NCBI GenBank assembly: GCA_009780955.1
Contig: WQZB01000004.1
Coordinates: forward strand, 52,546 to 116,545
Direction: 5' to 3'
From: Polyangiaceae bacterium
GTDB taxonomy: Bacteria; Myxococcota_A; Polyangia; Polyangiales; Polyangiaceae
DNA length: 64,000 nucleotides
Made by a program: the position numbers and the translations under genes
In this document: one piece after another, positions 18,274 through 27,062 of the stretch
Numbering within the stretch: position 1 is the stretch's first letter
Layout: every line of letters starts with the position of its first letter
Notes under the pieces: generated by a model
What the model was told of the DNA's origin: nothing
The model's input: only the letters and a program-made list of their open reading frames with translations
Database searches by the model: none

Positions 18274-19226
18274 TTCTTCACCCCCGCCTCGCCGGCACGC
18301 GGATTGGCGTGTGCCGAACCATCCGCCGAACCATTCATCATCGACAGCTCGAGCGAGATCCAGTCGTTCATTTCCGGTTTCGTGGGTTTCGCGTCGAACA
18401 AGCGACCGTTAATAAAAAACGTTGGGGTTCCACCGATGTTGACGTCGTCGCCAAGCTTTTTGTCTCGGGCAATGCGATCGGTAGTTTCCTTAGACTGCAT
18501 GTCGGCATGGAAGCGCGAAATGTCTAGACCAAGCTCCTTGGCGTACAAGTCGAGGTCGGTTTGCTCGAGGCTTTTTGCGTTTGCATAGAGTGCATGATGC
18601 ATCTCCCAGAACTTACCCTGCTTCCAAGCCGCGATTGCCGCGCGCGCCGCAATATCGGCATGCGCGTGCATGGATAGCGGATAGAATTTGTAAACGAGCC
18701 GAACCTCGTTTCTGCGTTGCTCGACGAGCTCGTCGATCCTCGGCGCGACAACGGCACAAACGGGGCACTCGAAGTCGGCGAACTCGACGATGGTAATGGG
18801 CGCGCTGTCAGGCCCTTTCACCGGCGAGCCGTCGATTGGAACGTCTTTGATTTTGTCGGCATCGAAGCGATTTTTGTAGGCCTTCTCTATCTGCTCGCGA
18901 TTCATTCCGTCTTTGACGCCGCGAAGCACGAACTTCGCGGCCGGAAGGCACTTCGAGCACGCGCGCTTTTCCTGAACACACTGCGCGATGGGCACCGGAA
19001 CGTTCTGGCATGGCGAAAGGAATTCGGAGACATAAGTGCCCCACTCTTTTTTCTCGCGCGGGGTGAGCATGCTTGTATCGATGCCTTCGATGACGACGTC
19101 CGATCCGGTCGGCTTGTCGGCGGGTTTTTCTTTCGAGGTTGCATCGTCAGGATTCGACTTGCCGCATGTCGACCAAGACAGCGAAAAAATCCCCAAAATA
19201 CCGATAGTTATCGCTTTTGTAAGCAT
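18270..19226 (-). CDS. DsbA-like thioredoxin-fold lipoprotein
   Basis: About 318 residues. The signal peptide ITIGILGIFSLSWSTC gives a lipoprotein cysteine. A four-Cys N-terminal domain (SPCQNVPVPIAQC, RACSKC) is followed by a thioredoxin fold with TIVEFADFECPVCAVVAP (active-site CPVC) and a cis-Pro loop NIGGTPTFFINGRLFD. It is expected to act as a periplasmic disulfide oxidase or isomerase. The ATG at 19226 gives the proper signal peptide; the frame is open slightly upstream. Coupling with a cytoplasmic exonuclease gene is a genomic rather than functional link. Confidence 0.88.
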   Translation of the reverse strand: MLTKAITIGILGIFSLSWSTCGKSNPDDATSKEKPADKPTGSDVVIEGIDTSMLTPREKKEWGTYVSEFLSPCQNVPVPIAQCVQEKRACSKCLPAAKFVLRGVKDGMNREQIEKAYKNRFDADKIKDVPIDGSPVKGPDSAPITIVEFADFECPVCAVVAPRIDELVEQRRNEVRLVYKFYPLSMHAHADIAARAAIAAWKQGKFWEMHHALYANAKSLEQTDLDLYAKELGLDISRFHADMQSKETTDRIARDKKLGDDVNIGGTPTFFINGRLFDAKPTKPEMNDWISLELSMMNGSADGSAHANPRAGEAGVKK

Positions 19227-19297
19227 GCGATTGGGCGGAGTGTAACACAAGCTCCGGTAGCAATCGTGTTCGGCGTGTTAGGTAGTGCGCACCCGCG

Positions 19298-20875
19298 ATG
19301 GGCAACCTGCCACCCTCGTCGATCGAACTCGAATATTTGCAAAGTACACGGGGATCGCGGCGGCTGCTTGCGGTGGGTGGCGGCCGCGGTGGTGTTGGCA
19401 AAAGCCTCATTGCGCAGAACCTTGCCGTGTACGTCGCACAGCTCGGGAAAAGCGTCGCGCTCGTCGACTGCGATCCAACGGGTGCCAACCTTCACACGCA
19501 GTTCGGTCTCCGTGCGCGTACCCACCCACCAACCATCGATGGACCGCCTGACGACCTCGTCAAAGCGCTGGTTTCAACGAGCGTGCCTGGGCTGTCGATC
19601 CTGCCCGGCCCGCATGACGCGATCGATCCACCGCTGCAGCTCCGCGCCGGCCGCAAAACGCGCTTTCTCGCCGGGCTTCGCGCCTTGTCCACCGACTACG
19701 TCGTGGTCGACGTCGGCCCCGGCCAATCCAACCTCGCACTCGACGTCATGCTGGGTGCCGATCTCGCAATCTGCGTGACCGTACCCGAACCGCCGGCCAT
19801 TGAGGCAACCTACCGCTTCGTGCGTGCAGCCTACCGTCGGCGTGTGCGTCGCGCTCTGGTAAGCGATCGCTTCCGGCTCTCCCTCGTCGATCGTGCCCTG
19901 AAAGAAATCGGCCACCTGCCCTCGCCACTCGAACTCATTCGCGCCCTCGGCAGAACCGATCGCCCGCTTGCCGAGATCGCTTGGGCCGAAGCTCACCGCA
20001 TGCACCTTTACCTCGCGGTGAATCAAACTCGCGTGCGCACCGATCTCGAGCTCAGTGGGTGGATGAGCGCGCTCTGCCGCCAACACTATGGCGTCGATCT
20101 CGCGGAGCTTGGATGGATCGAGCACGACGACTCGGTGTGGCTCGCGGTGCGAAGGCGAAGACCGCTGCTCATCGAGAGCCCAACGTCAAAGGCTGCACGC
20201 AACATCGAACGCCTTGCCAGACGCGTCGTCGCACTCACATCAGCAAAGCAAGAACATACCCCCACCCCAGAGCCCTTGCTTGGCGCTTCCACGCTGCCAA
20301 GCTCGCCAGACCACTACACGGTGCTTGGCATTGGCCGCTCGTCGAACGACGAAGAAATTCGCCGTGCATTCAAGCGACAACGCGAGGTGTACTCGACCGG
20401 CGGCCTGGCAACCACGTCGCTGCTCGACGACAAGGATCTAGACACCGCACAACTACGCATCGAAGAAGCGTACGACACGCTGCTCGATCCGGTGCGCCGA
20501 CGCGCCTACGACTTGTCCACGTTCCCCGAGGCCGACGCGCCGCCCATGCCGAACAACATCGTTCGCCCGGCGCTCGCTGCCGAGCAACTTATGCTTCAAG
20601 CCGAACTCACACGCGAAATTGGTCCGGACACGGAATTCTCCGGCCAGCTTCTACGCAAGGTGCGCGAGTCGCAAGGACTTGAACTGTCCGAAATCAGCTC
20701 GCGCACGAAAATCTCCAAGCCGCATTTGGTCGCGCTCGAAGAAGAATCGTATGCCAGCCTTCCCGCCGTGGTCTACGTGCGCGGCTTCATCACCGAGCTG
20801 GCGAAGTACCTGCGGCTCGATCCGGTCCAAGTGCAGCGTACCTACCTACGGCGGATGCGCGAGAAGAACGTTTAG
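19298..20875 (+). CDS. Three-domain fusion: ParA/MinD-like P-loop ATPase, J-like domain, RodZ-type HTH
   Basis: A 525-residue protein. Residues about 20-290 form a deviant Walker A ATPase (GGGRGGVGKSLIAQNLAVYV, then ALVDCDPTGANLHTQFG and YVVVDVGPGQSNLALDVML), as in FlhG/MinD. Residues about 345-410 resemble a J-domain (DHYTVLGIGRSSNDEEIRRA...AYDTLLDPVRRRAYD), but the HPD that stimulates DnaK is missing. The C-terminal 70 residues are an HTH_25-like motif (LLRKVRESQGLELSEISSRT...YVRGFITELAKYLRLD) as at the RodZ N-terminus. It may be a spatial or polarity organiser; that is inferred. It ends 5 bases before the glycosyltransferase gene. Confidence 0.85.
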   Translation: MGNLPPSSIELEYLQSTRGSRRLLAVGGGRGGVGKSLIAQNLAVYVAQLGKSVALVDCDPTGANLHTQFGLRARTHPPTIDGPPDDLVKALVSTSVPGLSILPGPHDAIDPPLQLRAGRKTRFLAGLRALSTDYVVVDVGPGQSNLALDVMLGADLAICVTVPEPPAIEATYRFVRAAYRRRVRRALVSDRFRLSLVDRALKEIGHLPSPLELIRALGRTDRPLAEIAWAEAHRMHLYLAVNQTRVRTDLELSGWMSALCRQHYGVDLAELGWIEHDDSVWLAVRRRRPLLIESPTSKAARNIERLARRVVALTSAKQEHTPTPEPLLGASTLPSSPDHYTVLGIGRSSNDEEIRRAFKRQREVYSTGGLATTSLLDDKDLDTAQLRIEEAYDTLLDPVRRRAYDLSTFPEADAPPMPNNIVRPALAAEQLMLQAELTREIGPDTEFSGQLLRKVRESQGLELSEISSRTKISKPHLVALEEESYASLPAVVYVRGFITELAKYLRLDPVQVQRTYLRRMREKNV

Positions 20876-20880
20876 CCCTG

Positions 20881-22383
20881 ATGATTCACGTCGCTACACG
20901 AGGCGTGCGCTGGCTGTCGGCATGGACGGCCGACGCCACGTTTGCGGCGGGGCTGTTCGTTTTTGCGCTCGCCTTGCGTTTGGCCGCGGCCTTCACGCTC
21001 GCGGCCGAGCCCGTGTGGGACGGTCAATACTACGACTTCGGAGCCAAGCGCATTGCCGCTGGCTTTGGATACAGCGACAGCCGGCTCGTCAATGGCGCGG
21101 CTACTTGGCATCCATGGTGCCATTACCCAGTTGGCTACAGCGCATATTTGAGTGCATTTTACAAGTTCCTGGGCGCAACGCCATTGGCCACGCACCTTGC
21201 CAACGCCATTGCCGGAGCGCTCCTTGCTGTTGTCACCTTTCTCCTCGCTCGCGAGGCGCTCTCGCCCGTGCGCGCTCGCATCGCAGGCGCGCTCGTATCC
21301 CTCAATCCCGGGCTCGTTCTTTACAGCGCGCTCGTCATGACCGAGCCGCTCTCTGCCTTGCTCGTGCTCGCCGCGTTCTACGCGGCACTTCGCGTGAAAC
21401 GAAGCGGGCTCGGTGACGGCATCGTCGAACCCTCTCGCAAGCGATGGGTTCTACTACTTCGGGGCCCTTTGGCCGGTGGTATCGTGCTCGGCGTCGCGGC
21501 GCTCGTTCGCCCACAGGCGCTTCTCTGCGCGCCGTTTTTGGCGCTTACGGCGAGCGGCACGACAACGTGGCGTGCGCGTCTCGTTGCAGCTGGCGCGGCG
21601 TCGGGCATCGCGCTCGCCACGGTGCTCCCATGGACCGTGCGCAACTGCGCCGTGATGGATGGCTGCGCCCTGGTCAGCACCAACGCAGGATGGAACCTTG
21701 CCATCGGCGCCTTTCCGCGTGCCACTGGCCGCTTCGAAACACTACGCTCGTCGGACGGCTGCAGCGAGGTGACCGGGCAAGTCCAGCAAGATCGCTGCTG
21801 GCTGCATTACGGGCTTTCGCACATCCGCCAAGCGCCCCGGCGCTGGCTCGGGCTCATGCCCGCCAAGCTTTCGTACACGTTCGACCACGAGTCGTTCGCA
21901 GTCGAGTACTTGCATGAAGCACGACCCTCGGCGTGGCCGGAGCCGCGTCGCGTTCTTGGCCGCGAGATATTGACCTTCGTGCACCGCATGCTTCTGGCCA
22001 TCGCGCCTCTTGCGTTCGTCGGCGTCGCGTGGCCGTGGCCGTGGCCGTGGCGAAAGTCAAGCGGCCAAGGCATCGATCGACGCACGCGAATCGCGCGAAT
22101 CGTACAAACTACATTGGCGGCCGCCGTGGTGGCACTCGCGTACGCGTCGTTCGCCTCCACGACGCCAACGTTCTGGCCAATGGTTTTGGTGACGTGTGTG
22201 CTGCCGTGGCTGCCCATACCAGGGCGGCCAAAGCCTGCGCCGGCGCTGCTCATGCCTGTCGCTTTGCTCACCACAACCGCCCTTGCCCACGCGATTTTCT
22301 TTGGCGAAGATCGCTACCACGTGGTCGTGACACCGGTGCTATGCATGCTCGCAGCCGCATCCTTTCGACCGGTTTCAAGTTGA
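20881..22383 (+). CDS. Membrane glycosyltransferase, GT39/ArnT-like (GT-C fold)
   Basis: A 500-residue polytopic protein with about 10-11 hydrophobic segments. The first periplasmic loop carries AEPVWDGQYYDFGAKRIAAG, the acidic DxxxY motif of GT-C enzymes, and HYPVGYSAYLSAFYKFLG, equivalent to the PPGYP motif. MTEPLSALLVL matches the EPL motif. It probably transfers a sugar from a polyprenyl-phosphate carrier. It starts 5 bases after the P-loop/J/HTH gene, so they are probably co-translated. Its TGA stop lies within a solo MITE-end-like sequence. Confidence 0.83.
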   Translation: MIHVATRGVRWLSAWTADATFAAGLFVFALALRLAAAFTLAAEPVWDGQYYDFGAKRIAAGFGYSDSRLVNGAATWHPWCHYPVGYSAYLSAFYKFLGATPLATHLANAIAGALLAVVTFLLAREALSPVRARIAGALVSLNPGLVLYSALVMTEPLSALLVLAAFYAALRVKRSGLGDGIVEPSRKRWVLLLRGPLAGGIVLGVAALVRPQALLCAPFLALTASGTTTWRARLVAAGAASGIALATVLPWTVRNCAVMDGCALVSTNAGWNLAIGAFPRATGRFETLRSSDGCSEVTGQVQQDRCWLHYGLSHIRQAPRRWLGLMPAKLSYTFDHESFAVEYLHEARPSAWPEPRRVLGREILTFVHRMLLAIAPLAFVGVAWPWPWPWRKSSGQGIDRRTRIARIVQTTLAAAVVALAYASFASTTPTFWPMVLVTCVLPWLPIPGRPKPAPALLMPVALLTTTALAHAIFFGEDRYHVVVTPVLCMLAAASFRPVSS

Positions 22384-22385
22384 CG
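22367..22385. repeat. Solo MITE terminal-repeat-like sequence
   Basis: GACCGGTTTCAAGTTGACG differs at one of 19 bases from the left end of the MITE-like copies at 17378, 24408 and 29708. No matching right end is visible downstream. The TGA inside it is the stop codon of the glycosyltransferase gene. It could be a decayed element or coincidence. Confidence 0.45.
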
Positions 22386-22401
22386 TAGCATAGCCGAACC
22401 A

Positions 22402-23055
22402 ATGATTGGTCGTCTGACGGGGCGCGTGACTCATGAAGACGAGGGGGCGATCGTGCTTGACGTCCACGGCGTCGGCTACGAAGTAACCGTGCCGCTCGGC
22501 ACGATAGAGCGCGCGCAAGCGAATCAAGCAGGCAAGCCAGACAAGCCAGGCAATGCGGATGAAGACGGGCGCGTGACGCTTTTTGTTCACACGCACGTCA
22601 GGCAAGATACCTTTTCGCTCTTCGGCTTCGCGAGTGACACAGATAGGCTGGCGTTTCGAATGCTCATTGGCATCAGCAGCGTCGGGCCGAAAACCGCCAT
22701 TGCGGTTCTTTCGGCGCTGCCTGCACCCGATCTCGGACAAGCCATTGCACGCAAAGAGCTTCGCAAGCTGACAAGCATTCCAGGCATTGGAAAGAAAACC
22801 GCAGAACGCCTTTTGCTCGAACTAAATGGCAAGCTGCCGATTGTTCCAACAGCAGGTCCGCGAACCTATTTCACACCAACCCAGGCGGCATCGAGCGCGC
22901 CAATGAACCCGAGCGATCTACTTTCGCGCGCGCTCATCAACATGGGCTACCGCCAGGCCGAAGTTGACCGCGCCACGTTGCAGCTTGGCGCGAAAGTGGG
23001 CGAGCTCGGTCTGCCCGATCTGCTCAAAGAGGCTTTGGCGGTTCTATCGAAATGA
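22402..23055 (+). CDS. ruvA: Holliday junction DNA helicase subunit RuvA
   Basis: A 217-residue RuvA. The N-terminal OB domain runs MIGRLTGRVTHEDEGAIVLDVHGVGYEVTVP and VRQDTFSLFGFASDTDRLAF. The two helix-hairpin-helix motifs are LIGISSVGPKTAIAVLSAL and LTSIPGIGKKTAERLLLEL, and a C-terminal RuvB-binding domain ends GLPDLLKEALAVLSK. An unusual insert of about 20 Lys/Pro/Asn-rich residues interrupts the OB domain (about residues 38-57). It forms the tetramer that binds four-way junctions for RuvB. ruvB and ruvC are not adjacent. Confidence 0.95.
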   Translation: MIGRLTGRVTHEDEGAIVLDVHGVGYEVTVPLGTIERAQANQAGKPDKPGNADEDGRVTLFVHTHVRQDTFSLFGFASDTDRLAFRMLIGISSVGPKTAIAVLSALPAPDLGQAIARKELRKLTSIPGIGKKTAERLLLELNGKLPIVPTAGPRTYFTPTQAASSAPMNPSDLLSRALINMGYRQAEVDRATLQLGAKVGELGLPDLLKEALAVLSK

Positions 23056-23147
23056 ACCAGCACAAACCAGGCAAACCAGGCAAACCAAAAAAGCGGGCCT
23101 GTCGGAAGCCGTGCTAGAGTGTCTCGCCTTCCAGCTTGTGGCATGAG

Positions 23148-23984
23148 ATGAGCGGCGAAAAGAAAAAGAAAAACTTGAAGCGACAGGAACGTCGCTTCGT
23201 TCCGCAAAGTGGAGCAAGTCCTTGGCTTGTCCGATCGACTGGCGCGCTTGGCGCAGCAGCTCTTGGCGCGGGAACGTGGAGCACCGTCTATGGCCACGGC
23301 TTCGAAACGAGCGAAAAGCTCAAAGCCGTTCCGCAGTACCTTATTACGGGAGGCGCCGTGCTGACGGCCATCTCGATCTGGTTTGCAACGAGCAGCGAGC
23401 CGCGCCTGCGCGTGGGCGACGCAGGAATTGGCATTGAGCAAGGCGAGGTTCGGCGCATGCCGTGGTGGGGCATCGATGCCATCGTGTGGGAGCCGGGCAC
23501 GCGCGCGTTAGGCATCACCGGCAAAGACGAGTCGGGCGTGCCACTCACGTTCAAGGTACCTCTCAAAGACCACGCAGAGGCCATTCCATACATCATCGCC
23601 GAGGGCGAGGCGCGCATTCCAAAGTGCGTCGACATCCCCAACAAGGTGCGCGAGCAGCTGCCTGCATCGTCGCCGCATGCGGGAACGCCAATCGACCTCG
23701 AACCTCTCCAGATCGTAGGCAAGCGTTGCTCTGCGACGGGCAAAACAATCTCCTACGAGCCCGACGGCCGCGTGTGCCCACGCTGCGAGCGCGTGTACTT
23801 CAAAAGCGCCGTTCCGAAAAAATGCAAGTGTGGTAGCTCACTCAACGATCTCCGCTCCAAAGCCGCCGCCAACGCCAACGCGACTGCGGACAGCGACGCA
23901 CAAGAGCCTGCACGAGATCATGAAGGCGACCTGGCGGACGAATCGTGCGAATCATCGGCGCGCAACGAAGTCGAGTCAACGTAA
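23148..23984 (+). CDS. Hypothetical membrane protein with C-terminal zinc-ribbon-like cysteines
   Basis: A 278-residue protein. A Lys-rich N-terminus (MSGEKKKKNLKRQERR) is followed by two hydrophobic segments (about residues 30-48 and 62-82). A beta-rich cytoplasmic domain resembling a PH/DUF-type membrane sensor follows (LRVGDAGIGIEQGEVRRMPW). The tail has four cysteine positions, RCSATGK, VCPRCERVYF and KCKCGSSL, as in a zinc ribbon. It ends in an acidic low-complexity region. No family is recognised. The ATG at 23148 suits the basic N-terminus better than the one at 23136. Confidence 0.75.
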   Translation: MSGEKKKKNLKRQERRFVPQSGASPWLVRSTGALGAAALGAGTWSTVYGHGFETSEKLKAVPQYLITGGAVLTAISIWFATSSEPRLRVGDAGIGIEQGEVRRMPWWGIDAIVWEPGTRALGITGKDESGVPLTFKVPLKDHAEAIPYIIAEGEARIPKCVDIPNKVREQLPASSPHAGTPIDLEPLQIVGKRCSATGKTISYEPDGRVCPRCERVYFKSAVPKKCKCGSSLNDLRSKAAANANATADSDAQEPARDHEGDLADESCESSARNEVEST

Positions 23985-24012
23985 CGGCGTAGCCAACCAA
24001 ATCGAGGCAGCG

Positions 24013-24408
24013 ATGGAACCGAACAAGCTTATCGCAAGGGGAATGGGTGCAAGCCCTGGAAGAGCCACAGGCGAGATTGTTTTCCACTCGGATGACGCAG
24101 TTTCACGCGCCTCGAAAGGGGCAAGCGTCATCCTCGTTCGAATCGAGACGACGTCAGAAGATGTGCCCGGCATGCAAGCGGCGGTAGGTATTGTCACGAC
24201 GCGCGGCGGCCTCACGGGCGATGCAGCCATCGTAGCGCGAAGCCTTGGCAAGCCGTGCATCGGCGACTGCGTAGGCCTTCGTGTCGATTACGTGACCAAT
24301 AGCCTGACGGTTTGGGGCGACTCGACGTTCGAAGAAGCCGACCTTGTCCTGAAAACAGGTGACGTCATTACGATCGACGGCGATCGCGGCGAAATCTGGC
24401 TTGGATAG
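24013..24408 (+). CDS. Stand-alone PEP-utilising enzyme mobile (phosphohistidine) domain lacking the catalytic His
   Basis: A 131-residue protein that matches the swivelling domain of pyruvate phosphate dikinase and PEP synthase: ARGMGASPGRATGEIVFHSD, VILVRIETTSEDVPGMQAA and a GDVITIDGDRGEIWLG end. In catalytic members the motif reads GG-T-S-H-A-A with the phosphorylated His; here it is GGLTGDAAIVARSLGKPCI, so the His position (residue 70) is Asp. It cannot be phosphorylated at that residue in the usual way, so a regulatory or binding role is more likely. The TAG stop shares its G with MITE copy 2. Confidence 0.85.
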   Translation: MEPNKLIARGMGASPGRATGEIVFHSDDAVSRASKGASVILVRIETTSEDVPGMQAAVGIVTTRGGLTGDAAIVARSLGKPCIGDCVGLRVDYVTNSLTVWGDSTFEEADLVLKTGDVITIDGDRGEIWLG

Positions 24409-24579
24409 ACCGCTTTCAAGTTGGCGCGAGGTCGAGGCGGCGGCGAGGACCGGACCGGAACAGCCTCTCTGGCTTTGGTGCGTGTGCTTGTATAGCACAC
24501 GCACACGCCGTCGCACGGCTCCGTCAGAGGACCGGACCGCAGCCGCCAACGAAGAGATCGCGCCAAATCGAAAGCGGTC
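24408..24579. mobile_element. MITE-like element, copy 2 (about 172 bp, with internal insert)
   Basis: Same inverted-repeat ends as copy 1 (GACCGCTTTCAAGTTGGCGC and GCGCCAAATCGAAAGCGGTC). It differs by about 50 extra bases in the middle, which contain their own short palindrome (GCGTGTGC...GCACACGC). It lies between convergent genes. Its left end shares the G of the TAG stop of the PEP-domain gene, and its right end overlaps the TGA stop of the GGDEF gene. Confidence 0.75.
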
Positions 24580-26017
24580 AGGCCGTCTCCACCCGGTTGC
24601 GGCCGCGATTCTTTGCATTATACATGGCTTTGTCGGCGCGGCCGAGTAGATCGCCGAGATTCCAGCCTGGACCGTCGACACTCACAAGACCGATGGATGC
24701 ACTTGCCCTGTGAGATTGCCCGGAGGGCAGAGGGAACCTTGTCTCGGCAATGGCTCGGCGCACGCGTTCGGCGGCAACGCGCGCGCCCGCTTCGGCGGTT
24801 TGCGTGAGAGCGATCACAAATTCTTCGCCGCCCCAACGCGCGACGAAATCACTCTTTCGCGCCATACTCACGAGCACGCGCGCAACGCCCTGCAAAACGG
24901 CATCGCCAGCTTCGTGACCAAGCGTGTCGTTGACTTTCTTGAAATGATCGATATCGAGCAAAAGAAAGCTTATTGGAACGAGATCTTTGGCGCTCATGGC
25001 CCGCACCTTGTCGAGGCGCTCGACAAACGCACGGCGGTTGAACAGGCCCGTGAGCGTGTCGGTGGACGCGAGCCTTTGCGCCTCGGCAACGAGTGCAGCC
25101 ATGCGCAAAGGTCCACCGAGCTCGCTTGCGAGCAATGCAAGCAGGCGGCGATCGTCGTGCGAAGCGCCGCGCCGACTCGGGGCGAGCGCAAGTTGCCCCA
25201 TGGCGCTCGAGCCAAAGCGCACCGGCAGGAGGATTGGCGGGGCCGACCACTCGGCCATGGCTGCACGCTTGTCGGCAAACACCAGCGCGTCGCCGTCATC
25301 GACCTTGCGGCGCTCAGGCGGAGATGGAACATCGAACGCATCGCGCGCCTCACGAACGGCGATCTCTCTCAAGCCAGGATGTGTGTGGATGAAAATCCGC
25401 GGTCCGTCGGTGGCATGCCCCCGAGGCGCTGTTTCCGTCGCCAAAGCAAGCCAGCGGTAGCACGCTACGTCAGAGGCAAGAGCCGCGAGATCGGCAAAGA
25501 GCCGGTCGAGTTGCTCGGCCTTCTGCGCGAGCGCGCGAACCTCACCGGCGATCGTGGTCTCGAAAAGCGATGCATCGAGTAACTGCGAAAGACGTTCTTG
25601 CACATTGCCGCGCGTGACAACTTGCGGGTACGCGGCGGGCGTTGGACGCGAGGACGGCGATGCCGTGAGATCGTCGAGCACGTCGATGAGCAGGTTGATC
25701 TCGGTTTTCGTGACGTAGGCCGAAGCACCTGCATGCCGTGCCCAAAAGCGCGCGCGCCGATCGTCCGACGCCGTGAGCAGCACGACCGGCACGTGCGCCG
25801 TTGCAGGCTCAGCGCGAACGAGACGACAAAGCTGCAACCCCGAAAGGCCTGGCATCCACAAATCGGTGACGACCGCGTCGGGAGGCTCGGCGAGCACCAT
25901 TTCCGCGGCTACCGAAGCAAGTGCAACTTCTTCGACATCGTGTTCTTGCTGCCGCAGTCGAATGCCGAGAAGAGCGCGCGCACTTGCGCTGTCATCGACC
26001 AAGAGGATCCGTGCCAC
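24578..26017 (-). CDS. Response regulator with GAF-like region and GGDEF diguanylate cyclase domain
   Basis: About 479 residues. The N-terminal receiver has ARILLVDDSASARALLGIRL, the phospho-acceptor Asp in AVVTDLWMPGLSGLQLC, and VLLTASDD. The middle is a GAF-like region. The C-terminal GGDEF domain has STDTLTGLFNRRAFVERLD, LLDIDHFKKVNDTLGHEAGD and the active site RWGGEEFVIAL, so c-di-GMP synthesis is expected. No RxxD I-site precedes the GGEEF at the usual spacing. The frame is open upstream to 26122, but that would overlap the divergent exonuclease gene; GTG at 26017 gives a receiver-like start. No SD is clear. Confidence 0.88.
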   Translation of the reverse strand: MARILLVDDSASARALLGIRLRQQEHDVEEVALASVAAEMVLAEPPDAVVTDLWMPGLSGLQLCRLVRAEPATAHVPVVLLTASDDRRARFWARHAGASAYVTKTEINLLIDVLDDLTASPSSRPTPAAYPQVVTRGNVQERLSQLLDASLFETTIAGEVRALAQKAEQLDRLFADLAALASDVACYRWLALATETAPRGHATDGPRIFIHTHPGLREIAVREARDAFDVPSPPERRKVDDGDALVFADKRAAMAEWSAPPILLPVRFGSSAMGQLALAPSRRGASHDDRRLLALLASELGGPLRMAALVAEAQRLASTDTLTGLFNRRAFVERLDKVRAMSAKDLVPISFLLLDIDHFKKVNDTLGHEAGDAVLQGVARVLVSMARKSDFVARWGGEEFVIALTQTAEAGARVAAERVRRAIAETRFPLPSGQSHRASASIGLVSVDGPGWNLGDLLGRADKAMYNAKNRGRNRVETA

Positions 26018-26086
26018 AGGTACTTTGACTATGCTTGCGCGCCCAGCCCAAGAAAGCAAAGTGGCTGAAAGGCCGGCCTGACTTCG

Positions 26087-27052
26087 TTGCCATCCGATCG
26101 CACACCTCGTACTCCCGCTCATGGTCCCCCATGGGACCTGCCTCTTGCTGAGGCGCCGCTCGCGTTTGTCGACCTCGAGATGACCGGGCTGGATCCCGCG
26201 CGCGATAGGATTGTTGAACTGTGCATCGAACGTGTGCGGGGAACTTACATCGAAGGACGACTACACACGCTCGTACGGCCAGAAAACCTTGCGCCAGATA
26301 AACCTGCTACGGGGCAAGAGCTTCGCGCGGTCGCCCCAAGTTCATCCGAGCTCGCTCAGGATGGGCACAACGAGCACGACGAGGACACGATTGCGCCAGC
26401 GCAATCGTCGGCCATCGTTGGCAGTGAACACATTCACGGAATCACTGCCGAGGCATTGGCCTTTGCCCCAACGTTTGCCAATCTCACCATCGAAGTGACA
26501 AGCCTGCTGGGCGGTGCCGTGCTGATTGCACACGGTGCATTTTGGGATGTCGCATTCCTCCGAGCCGAAATCGCCAGAGCGGGCAAAGGCTTTCGCATTC
26601 CGTTCTATATCGACACGCTGAATTTGTCGCGACGCGCCTTTGATCTGCCACGCCACTCGCTGGGCGCCCTGCGTGCACATTTCGGCATCGACAGCGCGCG
26701 CGCACACCGGGCCGATGCCGACGTAGCCGCGCTGCGTGCCGTGTGGGAGCGCTGCGTGCAAGTACTCCAGCCCAAGACCCCACGCGACGCGTGGCAGGTT
26801 CGCGTTGCAGAGCGTCGGGCACGCGATCAGATAATTGCAGAATGCAATCATGCAATTGCCCGGGGAGAGCCCGTCACCGTAGTTTGGCGTCCCAACGCAC
26901 GTCCGGCCGAGCCGATGACGATGGTTCTCGTCGAAATCCGTACGGGGCTCGACCCCCCACGGGTGATCGGCTATCAGCTCCCCGGGCGCGGTCGCCGCGA
27001 GCTTCGTGCCGACCGTATCCTGCGAATCGAATTTCTCAAGCCCGAATCTTAG
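26087..27052 (+). CDS. DEDDh exonuclease with a C-terminal WYL-like region
   Basis: A 321-residue protein. Exonuclease motifs: LAFVDLEMTGLDPARDRIVE (ExoI), VLIAHGAFWDVAFLRAE (ExoII) and HRADADVAALRAVW (ExoIII). An insert of about 35 residues rich in Glu/His/Ser lies between motifs I and II. The last 70 residues (VTVVWRPNARPAE...YQLPGRGRRELRADRILRIEF) resemble a WYL-type beta barrel, which binds ligands or nucleic acid ends. The start is a TTG at 26087, the first start that keeps motif I. It lies 10 bases before the aspartic-protease-like lipoprotein gene. Confidence 0.82.
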   Translation: MPSDRTPRTPAHGPPWDLPLAEAPLAFVDLEMTGLDPARDRIVELCIERVRGTYIEGRLHTLVRPENLAPDKPATGQELRAVAPSSSELAQDGHNEHDEDTIAPAQSSAIVGSEHIHGITAEALAFAPTFANLTIEVTSLLGGAVLIAHGAFWDVAFLRAEIARAGKGFRIPFYIDTLNLSRRAFDLPRHSLGALRAHFGIDSARAHRADADVAALRAVWERCVQVLQPKTPRDAWQVRVAERRARDQIIAECNHAIARGEPVTVVWRPNARPAEPMTMVLVEIRTGLDPPRVIGYQLPGRGRRELRADRILRIEFLKPES

Positions 27053-27062
27053 GAGCAAGTAA

